A stretch of 64,000 nt of DNA, taken from positions 47,507-111,506 of the forward strand of contig CAJWAR010000006.1 of assembly GCA_913020445.1 (NCBI GenBank), written 5' to 3'. Position 1 is the stretch's first letter, and each line of letters opens with the position of its first letter. A program made the translations under genes and the position numbers. Below the pieces are notes generated by a model. The model was not told the origin of the DNA and ran no database searches. It saw only the letters and a list, made by a program, of their open reading frames with translations. This DNA is from an uncultured Rhodospirillaceae bacterium. GTDB taxonomy: Bacteria; Pseudomonadota; Alphaproteobacteria; Rhodospirillales; UBA2165. Below, piece after piece: positions 52,574 through 60,758 of the stretch.

Positions 52574-54115
52574 ATGGCTAAAAGAACCATCAGAACCATT
52601 CCTCAGGAACAGACCCCGATGCCAATCCAGGATGCTATGGAGCGGGTTGGTAATTTTGATGAAGTTACTTACGGCTATTCGGTGGAGGACACGCTGAGGG
52701 AATGCGAGCGTTGTCTTTATTGTCCCGAGCCAGCTTGTATCGCCAGTTGCCCGGTGGCGATTGATATTCCCGGCTTTATCGAAAAAATTTCCGCCAAGGA
52801 TTACCGTGGCGCTTACGATGTTATCAGCGAAACTAATCTGTTGCCGGCGATTTGCGGCAGGGTTTGTCCACAGGAAGATCAATGCGAGGGCGTTTGTCCG
52901 GTCGGCGACCCCCTTAAACCAGTGGCGATCGGCCGGCTGGAACGCTGGGTTGGCGATCTCGCCATCGCTGAAAACTGGGTCAATGTGCCCTATATCGAAC
53001 CAAATGGTTTCAAAATCGGTATCGTTGGATCCGGACCGGCCGGCATTGCCTGCGCGGCGGAGATGGCCAAAGCCGGATGTGATGTCACCATCTATGAAGC
53101 GCTCCATTTGCCAGGGGGCGTGCTGCGCTACGGCATTCCTGATTTCCGCCTGCCCAACAGCGTTGTTGACCAAGAGATCGAAAATCTGAAAAAGCTCGGC
53201 GTTAAGATCGAATGCAATGTGCTGATCGGGCGGCTTTTCACCATCCAGCAGATGGTCGATGAGTTCGGCTACGACGCTATATTCATTGGCACCGGCGCCG
53301 GCTATCCCAAATTCATGGGCATCGAGGGCGAATCCCTTAATGGCGTTGTGTCGGCGAACGAACTGCTCACCCGTTGCAACTTGATGCATGCCGGAGAGTT
53401 TCCAGCCTATGACACGCCGTTGCACTTGGGTAAGCGGGTCGCCATCATCGGTGCCGGCAACACGGCCATGGATGCCATGCGGGTGGCATTGCGCCAGGGG
53501 GCAGAGAAAGTTTACTGCGTCTACCGCCGGACCAAGGCGGAAAGTCCGGCCCGCGCCGAGGAAATAGATCACGCCGAAGAGGAAGGGGTCGATTTTCAAT
53601 GGCTCACCGCGCCAGTCGAAATTCTCGACGACGGCGACGGTAACGTACGCGCCATGCGCTGCATTCGCATGGAATTAGGTGAACCTGATGATTCTGGGCG
53701 CCGCCGGCCGGTTCCCATCGAAGACAGCGATTACGAATTTGAGACCGATATGGTCGTCTATGCGATCGGCACCAACGCCAATCCGATCATCGGTCAAACT
53801 TCGAAAATCAAACTGAATGAGTGGGGCTACGTTGAAGTCGATGACAATCTGGCCACCTCGATGGCTGGTGTTTATGCCGGCGGCGATATCGTCACCGGTG
53901 CCGCCACGGTGATTTTGGCGATGGGTCTTGGACGCCGCGCCGCCCATAACATGAAAGCTTATCTCGGTATCCGTGACACCAACATTGTTTATGCCGGTCA
54001 CCCAACTGAAACCGACGAGACGCTATTCGGTATTGCCGCCAATGAGCGGAATTTTCACCGGGTCCGTTTGGCCAAAGATATTACATCGAGTACAGAGGAA
54101 GAAATCCATGCTTGA
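52574..54115 (+). CDS. NfnB/GltD-like NADPH-binding flavoprotein with two [4Fe-4S] motifs
   Basis: 513 residues. The N-terminal GltD-type Cys region has C44, C47, C50, C55 and C59 (CERCLYCPEPACIASCP) and C94, C98, C104 and C108. FAD motif KIGIVGSGPAGIACAAEM, then GGVLRYGIPDFRLP, NAD(P)H motif VAIIGAGNTAMDAMR and CVYRRTKAESPA, and VVYAIGTNANPIIG, complete the glutamate synthase beta fold. In Nfn this subunit binds NADPH and carries the bifurcating FAD. No glutamate synthase alpha subunit is encoded, and the neighbours point to 2-oxoacid metabolism. It overlaps the next gene by 8 bp. Confidence 0.93.
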   Translation: MAKRTIRTIPQEQTPMPIQDAMERVGNFDEVTYGYSVEDTLRECERCLYCPEPACIASCPVAIDIPGFIEKISAKDYRGAYDVISETNLLPAICGRVCPQEDQCEGVCPVGDPLKPVAIGRLERWVGDLAIAENWVNVPYIEPNGFKIGIVGSGPAGIACAAEMAKAGCDVTIYEALHLPGGVLRYGIPDFRLPNSVVDQEIENLKKLGVKIECNVLIGRLFTIQQMVDEFGYDAIFIGTGAGYPKFMGIEGESLNGVVSANELLTRCNLMHAGEFPAYDTPLHLGKRVAIIGAGNTAMDAMRVALRQGAEKVYCVYRRTKAESPARAEEIDHAEEEGVDFQWLTAPVEILDDGDGNVRAMRCIRMELGEPDDSGRRRPVPIEDSDYEFETDMVVYAIGTNANPIIGQTSKIKLNEWGYVEVDDNLATSMAGVYAGGDIVTGAATVILAMGLGRRAAHNMKAYLGIRDTNIVYAGHPTETDETLFGIAANERNFHRVRLAKDITSSTEEEIHA

Positions 54116-56000
54116 AACCGCAGCTGACAGTGCTGAAAAAAAGGCCCCCGGCAAGTCGGCAAAACCAATCGTAAAGTTGGCGGAGCATATCGTCGAAATC
54201 GTCAGTGATTCCGGTGAAGGCGCCCAGCGCTGTGGTCAATCTTTTGCCACGATCGCCGCGCGTTCAGGTAACGGCATTTGGACGGTGGAAATTATCCCCG
54301 CCGAAATACAGCCACCGGCTCGCAGCATCGAAGGCACCAGCGGCAACCGTATCCGCGTATCATCAAACACGGTAACCAATGGCGGCGACGAAGCGGACCT
54401 CGTTATTGCCTTCAACGAACAAGTTCTGTTGAGCCGGATCAACGCCAACGAGATCAAACCGGGCTGTATTATTCTGCTTGAAGACAAATGGGCTACGCAT
54501 CCCGACGCCAATATTGCAGCAGTCTACACCGAGACCCGTGATCGCCTGCTTGGCGATGGCTATAATATTCTTGAAATCCCGATGGAGGTTGAATGCCTGA
54601 AGCACGTGCCGGACGCCAAGCGCGGCAAGAATATGTTTGTCTTGGGTATGTTGTGCAGTATCTACAGCCTTGATCTCGAACTTGGCCGTCAACAGGTTGC
54701 CCGCATCTTCGCCAAAAAAAGCGATGCCATCATCAAAGCAAATCAGATATTGCTTGAGGCTGGCCACGACTGGGCCGCGGCCAATCTCGAAATCAAATAT
54801 CAGATCCCGGCGGTTAAAAAGAGCGATCCTCAAATCGTCGTCAACGGTAACACCGCGCTCAGTCTTGGTGTCCTGGCCTCGGGTATGCAGATTTGTGCGA
54901 TGTACCCAATCACTCCCGCGACCTCTGCCTCTCATTATCTAAGTGACGTCTTCAATAAAGTCGGCGGTCTGGTGCATCAAGCAGAAGATGAGATCGCCGC
55001 CTGCGCCTTCGCCGTCGGCGCATCCTATGCCGGCAAGTGTGCGGTAACGATTACCTCCGGTCCTGGCTATTCGCTCAAGCAAGAAGCCATTGGTCTGGCC
55101 GTTATGGGAGAAATACCGATGGTCGTCGTAAATGTTCAACGCGGAGGCCCCAGTACCGGTCAGCCAACCAAGGTCGAACAAGGCGATTTGCTGACAGCCT
55201 GCTTCGGCAGTCACGGTGATGCACCAAAGGTGGTGATGGCGGCAGCTAATATCGAGGACTGTTTCTATTCGATGATCACGGCGCGGCAATTGGCGGAAAC
55301 TTTCAATATGGTCGTCGTCGTGCTCACTGACGCTAATTTGGCAACCGCCCAGCAGCCCATTCCGCGTCCCGAATTTTCCGAGGAATGGCTGGCACCACCG
55401 GTCGATCAGAGCGCCGTTCCCAAAGACGCTAAACCCTATGACTGGGATCCCAAGACCGGGCTCGCCCCACGCTTTGTTCCGGGCCGGCCAGACGGCATGC
55501 ACACGCTCACTGGATTGGCCCACGATCAGAACAGCAAGGTAATTTATGACCCCGAGATCAACGAGCAGGCGATCGAAAAACGCAGTCTTAAGCTGGCCGC
55601 GCTGCAAAAAACCCTAAAACCACCGCCCGTATTTGGAGGTGATCAAGGTGACTTGCTGATCATTGGCTGGGGCAGCACAAAAGGCGCCATCGAAGAGGCC
55701 ATCGAACGGGTTCGCGCGGACGGCCTCAAAGCTTCATCGGTCCACCTTCAATTTCTGCAACCAATGGCGTCGGGCCTCAAGGAAATTATGGGCAGGTTCG
55801 ACAAGGTCGTAATAGTCGAGAACAGCTGGAGCGATGATTTAGAGCACGAAATTATCGATGAAAACAATCAGCGTTTCTCGAATCTGGCTTGGCTAATCCG
55901 GGGCCGCTATCTCGTCGATGCCGATTGTTGGAGCGAGGTCAAGGGCCGCCCGAGTAAACCGGGAGCTATCGAGCGGATGATCCACGACCGATTGCAATAA
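54108..56000 (+). CDS. 2-oxoacid:acceptor oxidoreductase, fused gamma-alpha subunit
   Basis: 630 residues from ATG 54108 (GAGGAAG upstream). A longer frame exists to 53973 but lies inside the previous gene. The gamma domain (about 28-220) begins VEIVSDSGEGAQRCGQSFATI. The alpha domain (about 240-470) has CAMYPITPATSASHYL, VHQAEDEIAACAFAVGASYAG, VTITSGPGYSLKQEA and VVNVQRGGPSTGQPTK. The last domain has LLIIGWGSTKGAIEEAIER. This fits 2-oxoglutarate- or pyruvate-type enzymes (KorA/VorB fusions). It oxidatively decarboxylates a 2-oxoacid to acyl-CoA with the TPP beta subunit encoded 12 bp on. Confidence 0.94.
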   Translation: MLETAADSAEKKAPGKSAKPIVKLAEHIVEIVSDSGEGAQRCGQSFATIAARSGNGIWTVEIIPAEIQPPARSIEGTSGNRIRVSSNTVTNGGDEADLVIAFNEQVLLSRINANEIKPGCIILLEDKWATHPDANIAAVYTETRDRLLGDGYNILEIPMEVECLKHVPDAKRGKNMFVLGMLCSIYSLDLELGRQQVARIFAKKSDAIIKANQILLEAGHDWAAANLEIKYQIPAVKKSDPQIVVNGNTALSLGVLASGMQICAMYPITPATSASHYLSDVFNKVGGLVHQAEDEIAACAFAVGASYAGKCAVTITSGPGYSLKQEAIGLAVMGEIPMVVVNVQRGGPSTGQPTKVEQGDLLTACFGSHGDAPKVVMAAANIEDCFYSMITARQLAETFNMVVVVLTDANLATAQQPIPRPEFSEEWLAPPVDQSAVPKDAKPYDWDPKTGLAPRFVPGRPDGMHTLTGLAHDQNSKVIYDPEINEQAIEKRSLKLAALQKTLKPPPVFGGDQGDLLIIGWGSTKGAIEEAIERVRADGLKASSVHLQFLQPMASGLKEIMGRFDKVVIVENSWSDDLEHEIIDENNQRFSNLAWLIRGRYLVDADCWSEVKGRPSKPGAIERMIHDRLQ

Positions 56001-56012
56001 GTTGAGGAAAAG

Positions 56013-56972
56013 ATGATGACGAATAATGTAGCCGAACGGCTTTTAGGATATGACGACGAAGTATTTGGCGTTGAGCATTATCAAAGTGATGTCCTCCCGC
56101 GTTGGTGCAGCGGTTGCGGAGACAACGCTATCCTGACGGCCATACAACGGTTGTGCCGCGACGAGAAACTATTGCCGGAAAAAACCATGTTCGTTTCTGG
56201 CATCGGGTGTTCGAGCCGATTGCCCCACTACATGAACGCATACGGGTTCCACGGTATTCACGGCCGATCTCTCCCTGTCGCCGAAGGTATTAAGATGGCA
56301 AGACCCGATCTCAACGTGTTTGTCACCACTGGCGACGGTGATTGCTGCAGCATCGGCGCAGGGCACTGGATTCACGCCATTCGCTACAACATCGATATGA
56401 CTGTTTTGATGCACGATAACGGGATTTACGGTTTGACCAAAAAACAGGTTTCTCCGACATCGCCGCAAGGGCTGAAAACGAATACGACACCCAGGGGTTC
56501 CTACCTGCCGCCACTAAATCCCCTCAGCACAACGCTCGGCGTCGCCAATGTTTCTTTTGTCGCCCAGGCGGTCGATTGGATACCGGAAACGCTGTACGAC
56601 ATCATCTCGGCGGCGTTTCATCACAATGGATTTTCTTTTGTTCGTATTCTTCAAAGATGCCCGGAATTTATGCCGGATATGTTTGACCCATGGGTGCAGG
56701 ATCCTCAACAAATGCTGCTGCTTGAGCACGTAAATGGACTTCATTTGAGCCCGGAACTTGGAAAAGTTTACACCAATCAGGAAGCCCACGACCCAGCCGA
56801 TATTAACCGCGCCCGGGAAATTGCTTCGCTTACAGAAATTATTCCGGTTGGCGTGCTTTACCGCAATGAGGAAATTCCCCGCTATGACGATATACGGCGG
56901 CCGCGCGGAGTTTATACCAACGAGAAGATCAGGGCTGGCATCGAGGAAGAGCTGGATAAATATACGATTTAA
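56013..56972 (+). CDS. 2-oxoacid:acceptor oxidoreductase beta (TPP) subunit
   Basis: 319 residues. One [4Fe-4S] cluster is expected from C32, C35 (PRWCSGCGD), C66 (SGIGCSSRL) and C216 (LQRCPEF). The TPP/Mg site is TTGDGDCCSIGAGHWIHA (GDGD at 107-110) with N136 in HDNGIYGLTKKQ, and the Gly-Met-Leu-type substrate loop follows. RGSYLPPLNPLSTTLGVANVSFVAQ and the 2-oxoacid binding region lie after 160. No separate ferredoxin (delta) subunit is encoded next to it. A GAGGAAAAG site precedes the ATG. It makes acyl-CoA and CO2 from the 2-oxoacid with the fused gamma-alpha chain. Confidence 0.94.
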   Translation: MMTNNVAERLLGYDDEVFGVEHYQSDVLPRWCSGCGDNAILTAIQRLCRDEKLLPEKTMFVSGIGCSSRLPHYMNAYGFHGIHGRSLPVAEGIKMARPDLNVFVTTGDGDCCSIGAGHWIHAIRYNIDMTVLMHDNGIYGLTKKQVSPTSPQGLKTNTTPRGSYLPPLNPLSTTLGVANVSFVAQAVDWIPETLYDIISAAFHHNGFSFVRILQRCPEFMPDMFDPWVQDPQQMLLLEHVNGLHLSPELGKVYTNQEAHDPADINRAREIASLTEIIPVGVLYRNEEIPRYDDIRRPRGVYTNEKIRAGIEEELDKYTI

Positions 56973-57004
56973 TTTTTGGACCTAAAATCGGAAGCGATCA
57001 CGTT

Positions 57005-59239
57005 ATGAAATCAGCTACGGTTCGTAAGCTTAAGACAAAAAACCGGCAGACACCGGACCAATCACTGCTGACCAATACGGTGCCGGCGGCGCTCGCCGCG
57101 CGGCGGGATCTCGGTAATCTGCGTTATGACTACCCGCTGATATTGACCAGCGATGCCCGTGCTACGGATCAGGATTTCATCTTCACCTTGTCAGGTGTTA
57201 TTGATCAAATTTTGCAGGAAATCGCACCACCGGGCGGGACAGGCGAGCAACTGCGAAGCCATATTTTACGCCTTGAACAAGAAATACGGACGCTCGTCCA
57301 ACACGGCATCAGTGGCTCCCTGATCGAATTATGGGAATTGGCGGCGGCTAATCTTATTGGCGCGGCCGACAATAGTGACTCGCTTGAGCACAGTATTGAT
57401 GAGGCGCGCAACGCCCTGCCGGTCGACGGTAAGATCGGTGGCGGCGAAATCGTCGACTGCGACGGCGACATGCCCGCCCGGATTATGGCGCTGGCTTGTT
57501 CGGCCGTCAGGGAAACCAGAGCCGAGAATTTCCGGCTTAGGGTTAACCGGCTTATCGTCCGGCTCACGGATATCCTGCACGCCGATTACACTAAATCTGA
57601 CAAGGCAAGGACATCGGACAGTCTCAAACGGTCGGTTGGCACGGGTTATGAGCAGGTATTCGACTTTGACGAAATGTCCCGTATCCTGTCTTTTGGGGCG
57701 GCCCGGGATTTATTGTCCAAGAGCCGCCGGCAGCGGATCGAGAACACCTTAAAAGCCTTAGAATCTCAAAAGTTTTTTGCGCTGACGCCGACCCCTGACA
57801 GCAGCATCTATGAGTATGAATTCGATAGCTGCGCGGTAGCCGTCAAGGAGTTCCAGCATCGAATGCTGGAATTGGTGGCTCTGATCAAGGCAATTCACAT
57901 CGCCGATTTAGAAATCGCCAACATTTACAAAGAATCAAAACATGATAGTTATTTTGACCGTTTCGACGAGACATCAATCTCGACACAGGATTTGGCTATG
58001 TTTCCGCCCTATTTGGTCTACCTTGATGACGAACATCTCCAAGACACCGGGTTAAGCGAAATTTTGGCCATTCTTTCATCGTCGACACCGATAAAGATTT
58101 TATTCCAAACCAATACCATTCTATCGAGTCTCAATGATCCCGAAGGACCGTTCTCTACCGGCTTCCACAGTGCCCAACTTGCCACCATGGCAATCGGTAT
58201 CAACAGCGCCTATGTCCTGCAATCTGGAAACGCCGGTCTTTTTCGACTTAGGGGCCAAATTATTGGTGGACTTAATTTCGAGGGTCCTGCGCTCTTTAGT
58301 ATTTTTTCAGGCTCATCAGCCACGGCAAATGTCCCGCCTTACTTGATGTCGGCGGCGGCGGCCGAAGCGAGAGCATTTCCCACTTTCATCTTCAATCCCG
58401 CAGCTGGACCGGATTGGGCCTCGCGATTCCGCATCGAAGATAACCCCCAAGCAGACATGCCTTGGCCGGTCCATCATCAGGAATATCAGGACCAAGATAT
58501 CCTGCGGATATCCGAAGACGTGGCGTTCACGGTTGCTGATTTCGCCGCTTGTGATGAGCGCTACGCCGGATATTTTGATAAACTCCCTGAAAACCAAGAT
58601 CAGGACGATCAGGTTTCGCTGGCTGGCTTTCTTGAGGAGGAAAATGAAGAGACCGATAGTAGCATCCCTTTTGTCTCGATCGTCGATGAAAATAATATCC
58701 TCCATCGAATACTTGTTACAGACAGGCTGGTTCAAGCCACTCGCCGATACGCCAGTGCTTGGCGTAGTATTCAGGAATTGGGCGGTATTGGTAATTCTCA
58801 TGCCGAAAACCTGATCAGCCGTGAGCGGGAAAATTGGCAGCGGGAAAACCGCCCACAGCCTGCGGCCAAACCTGACACGTTGGAAATATCAGAAATATCA
58901 GTTGAAGAGACGACGAACACGGTTGAAGAAGCGCCTGACGTCGCGGCTGAGCCCGAACCGGCCGAACCCGATCCCGCTGACGAGACATCTTCCGACGATG
59001 CTTATATCGAGACCTTACGTTGCACGACCTGTAACGAATGTACCCAAATCAACAACCGCATGTTTGCCTATAACGACAACATGCAGGCTTTTATCGCCGA
59101 CCCGGATGCTGGAACTTTCAAAGAAATGGTCGAGGCCGCAGAAAGTTGCCAGGTTTGCATTATCCATCCAGGCGTACCGCGAAATCAGGACGAAGCCGAT
59201 TTGCCCGAACTATTGGTCAGGGCCGAAGACTTCGCCTAG
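57005..59239 (+). CDS. Large protein of unknown function with C-terminal ferredoxin-like Cys cluster
   Basis: 744 residues, acidic. I recognise no family by name. Residues about 340-520 contain strand-helix patterns such as PPYLVYLDDEHLQDTGL, PIKILFQTN, SAQLATMAIGINSAYVLQSG and PALFSIFSGSSATANVPPYL, which resemble the TPP-domain core of PFOR-type enzymes (order of the conserved strands, then AMAIGxxxAYVxQ). The GDG/N TPP-binding residues are missing. Residues about 630-665 are a Pro/Glu-rich linker. The C-terminus has C673-x2-C676-x2-C679 (CTTCNECTQINNRMFAY) and C715-x2-C718 in CQVCIIHPG, a ferredoxin-like set. It closes the cluster, 32 bp after the beta subunit. Scaffold or electron-transfer subunit is my guess. 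Confidence 0.85.
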   Translation: MKSATVRKLKTKNRQTPDQSLLTNTVPAALAARRDLGNLRYDYPLILTSDARATDQDFIFTLSGVIDQILQEIAPPGGTGEQLRSHILRLEQEIRTLVQHGISGSLIELWELAAANLIGAADNSDSLEHSIDEARNALPVDGKIGGGEIVDCDGDMPARIMALACSAVRETRAENFRLRVNRLIVRLTDILHADYTKSDKARTSDSLKRSVGTGYEQVFDFDEMSRILSFGAARDLLSKSRRQRIENTLKALESQKFFALTPTPDSSIYEYEFDSCAVAVKEFQHRMLELVALIKAIHIADLEIANIYKESKHDSYFDRFDETSISTQDLAMFPPYLVYLDDEHLQDTGLSEILAILSSSTPIKILFQTNTILSSLNDPEGPFSTGFHSAQLATMAIGINSAYVLQSGNAGLFRLRGQIIGGLNFEGPALFSIFSGSSATANVPPYLMSAAAAEARAFPTFIFNPAAGPDWASRFRIEDNPQADMPWPVHHQEYQDQDILRISEDVAFTVADFAACDERYAGYFDKLPENQDQDDQVSLAGFLEEENEETDSSIPFVSIVDENNILHRILVTDRLVQATRRYASAWRSIQELGGIGNSHAENLISRERENWQRENRPQPAAKPDTLEISEISVEETTNTVEEAPDVAAEPEPAEPDPADETSSDDAYIETLRCTTCNECTQINNRMFAYNDNMQAFIADPDAGTFKEMVEAAESCQVCIIHPGVPRNQDEADLPELLVRAEDFA

Positions 59240-59308
59240 AATTTTCGCCATTGCAGGGGACCAGTTCTAACAACCAGAACCGTCTGTCCTTCATTAATTT
59301 AACCTGGC

Positions 59309-59710
59309 TCAATTGTCCGTCTCGGCGTTCAATGTCTCCAATTCAAAATGCTTGTAGGCCATATCTTCGATGAGGATGTGATTGTCCCACCAGTCATTTA
59401 GAAAAGTTGTGGTTAGCTCGATCGTGTCGGTATTACCCGCTGTAACCTGATTGCGAATGAAGTCGAGATGACTTTTCATTTCAATGTGCTTGCGCTGATG
59501 ATCGGCCAAATTTGGATAACCGATACGATCCATATGCTCTTCTTCCAGATCGAAATGCTCGGTGGTGTATTCATTGAGTTGGTCTAAAATGAATTGGACG
59601 GTATCTAGATTTATCTCAGTCGATAAGTGAGTGTTTATCAAATCGAGAATGATCATGTGATCGGCATCGAATTTTGCAACTCCGACGCTGTACTCATCTT
59701 TCCACTCCAT
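59309..59710 (-). CDS. Bacteriohemerythrin
   Basis: 133 residues from ATG 59710 (GGAGAG just upstream). A 28-residue upstream extension has no family match. The hemerythrin motif is MEWKDEYSVGVAKFDADHMIILDLIN with the H of DADH, then the HFDLEEEHMDRIGYP pair of His and Glu, DHQRKHIEMKSHL and WWDNHILIEDMAYKH. These are the seven ligands of a di-iron site, here five His and two carboxylates. It binds O2 reversibly. The gene is convergent with the 2-oxoacid cluster (70-bp gap). O2 protection or delivery near O2-sensitive Fe-S enzymes is an inference. Confidence 0.92.
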   Translation of the reverse strand: MEWKDEYSVGVAKFDADHMIILDLINTHLSTEINLDTVQFILDQLNEYTTEHFDLEEEHMDRIGYPNLADHQRKHIEMKSHLDFIRNQVTAGNTDTIELTTTFLNDWWDNHILIEDMAYKHFELETLNAETDN

Positions 59711-59930
59711 GCCACTCTCCGGTCCTAAATTTATCGGGCTCAAATCCGGTATTGCATTATAGAGTACCAACACATCGACTTGCACCCTAAACATGCACCT
59801 ATTAATCCAGCTATTTTAGATGATGCCACGGTATCAAGTCTATATTCCGCGATGACTGTTAATTAGATGGACGCCCGCGGCCTGCGAAGCGAGCGGGTGA
59901 TTGGGTGAATTGGGGAGGGTGAGAGTTTTC

Positions 59931-60170
59931 CTACCCAATCCGCAGCACGTCTTCACTAAACTCAACGATTTTGCCCTCGTAGCCGCCGACGAGGCCGCCG
60001 AACCAGATGGCGGCGTCCATGCCCGTTGCTTCGCGATGGATGACGAGTTCTCCTGCGGCTTCGATTTTGTGATAGTTGGCTTGTTTTGAAACGGTTAGCT
60101 CCGGTGCGTTCCGGGCATAGTCGACCAATGGCTGAAACTCGGGGACATCAACGACATACAGCACCGGCAT
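59931..60170 (-). CDS. Small conserved-looking protein beside the VOC enzyme
   Basis: 79 residues, MPVLYVVDVPEFQPLVDYARN, with ELVIHREATGMDAAIWFGGLVGGYEG in the middle. No domain is recognised. Its start overlaps the VOC gene stop by the ATGA at 60167-60170-type coupling (ATG at 60168-60170 shares a base with that stop), so it is a real co-translated partner. It may modify or stabilise the VOC enzyme. The function is unknown. Confidence 0.75.
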   Translation of the reverse strand: MPVLYVVDVPEFQPLVDYARNAPELTVSKQANYHKIEAAGELVIHREATGMDAAIWFGGLVGGYEGKIVEFSEDVLRIG

Positions 60171-60754
60171 CAGGCGAGTTCCCTCACCTTCTCGCCTTTA
60201 AGCCGCCACATGTCTTCGATGGTTTTGCTCGCCGGGTTATCGCCCTCAACAAAGGTTTCTATCATGGCGTCGAGAGTCAATGCGGCATCCTCGGCATCCG
60301 CTACGCCTAAGGCCCGGGTGGTGAGCGAGATTTCCAGCGGATAGCCGTTGGGATCACGGAAATAGAGCGATTTGATTACTTCGTGCTGAACTTCCTCGCT
60401 GACGGCGACGCCCTGCCCGACCAGGCGTTTCCGCCAGGCGGCGATTTCTTCATGACTCTCAACCCGCCACGAGGTGTGCCGCGCCATGCCGAGATAGCCA
60501 CGCGGCCCGGCTTGGTCCGGCATCGGCTCGGTGCCGATGTAGTAGAAGAAGGCAATCGCCGCGCCATTGCCGGCATCAAAAAAGAAATGCAGAAAATCCG
60601 GATGCTCGTCCCGCCCCCAGCCTTTGGCGGTAATCGCATGCAACACGGGCAAGCCCAAAACATCGCGATAAAACTCGACGGTCTCTTTCGGCTTCCAAGT
60701 CGGAAAGGCCGTGTGATGGACGCCGTGCAAAACGGGTTTAGACTTATCTGTCAT
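60170..60754 (-). CDS. VOC (glyoxalase/bleomycin resistance) family enzyme
   Basis: 194 residues. VLHGVHHTAFPTWKPKETVEFYRDVLGLPVLHA is a classic first VOC half with a metal His, and HPDFLHFFFDAGNGAAIAFFY the next strand pair. The second half has RHTSWRVESHEEIAAWRKRL and SLYFRDPNGYPLEIS (a metal Glu in PLEIS). Possible roles are extradiol dioxygenase, glyoxalase or fosfomycin-type chemistry. It lies 4 bp after the alpha/beta hydrolase and is coupled to the 79-residue protein, in a cluster that also has a flavoprotein and ferredoxin. An aromatic catabolic step would fit. Confidence 0.9.
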   Translation of the reverse strand: MTDKSKPVLHGVHHTAFPTWKPKETVEFYRDVLGLPVLHAITAKGWGRDEHPDFLHFFFDAGNGAAIAFFYYIGTEPMPDQAGPRGYLGMARHTSWRVESHEEIAAWRKRLVGQGVAVSEEVQHEVIKSLYFRDPNGYPLEISLTTRALGVADAEDAALTLDAMIETFVEGDNPASKTIEDMWRLKGEKVRELA

Positions 60755-60758
60755 TACA

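Noticed and set aside
52556..53599. 347-codon minus-strand frame opposite the NfnB-like gene
   Set aside because: Shadow of a strong gene; low complexity and no family features.
53973..54107. N-terminal extension of the gamma-alpha subunit
   Set aside because: Lies inside the NfnB-like gene with no ribosome site; ATG 54108 has GAGGAAG and begins just before the conserved gamma domain.
59870..59905. GC-rich inverted CCCGC/GCGGG after the hemerythrin gene
   Set aside because: Only five base pairs with a 13-base loop and no T-tract; not convincing as a terminator.
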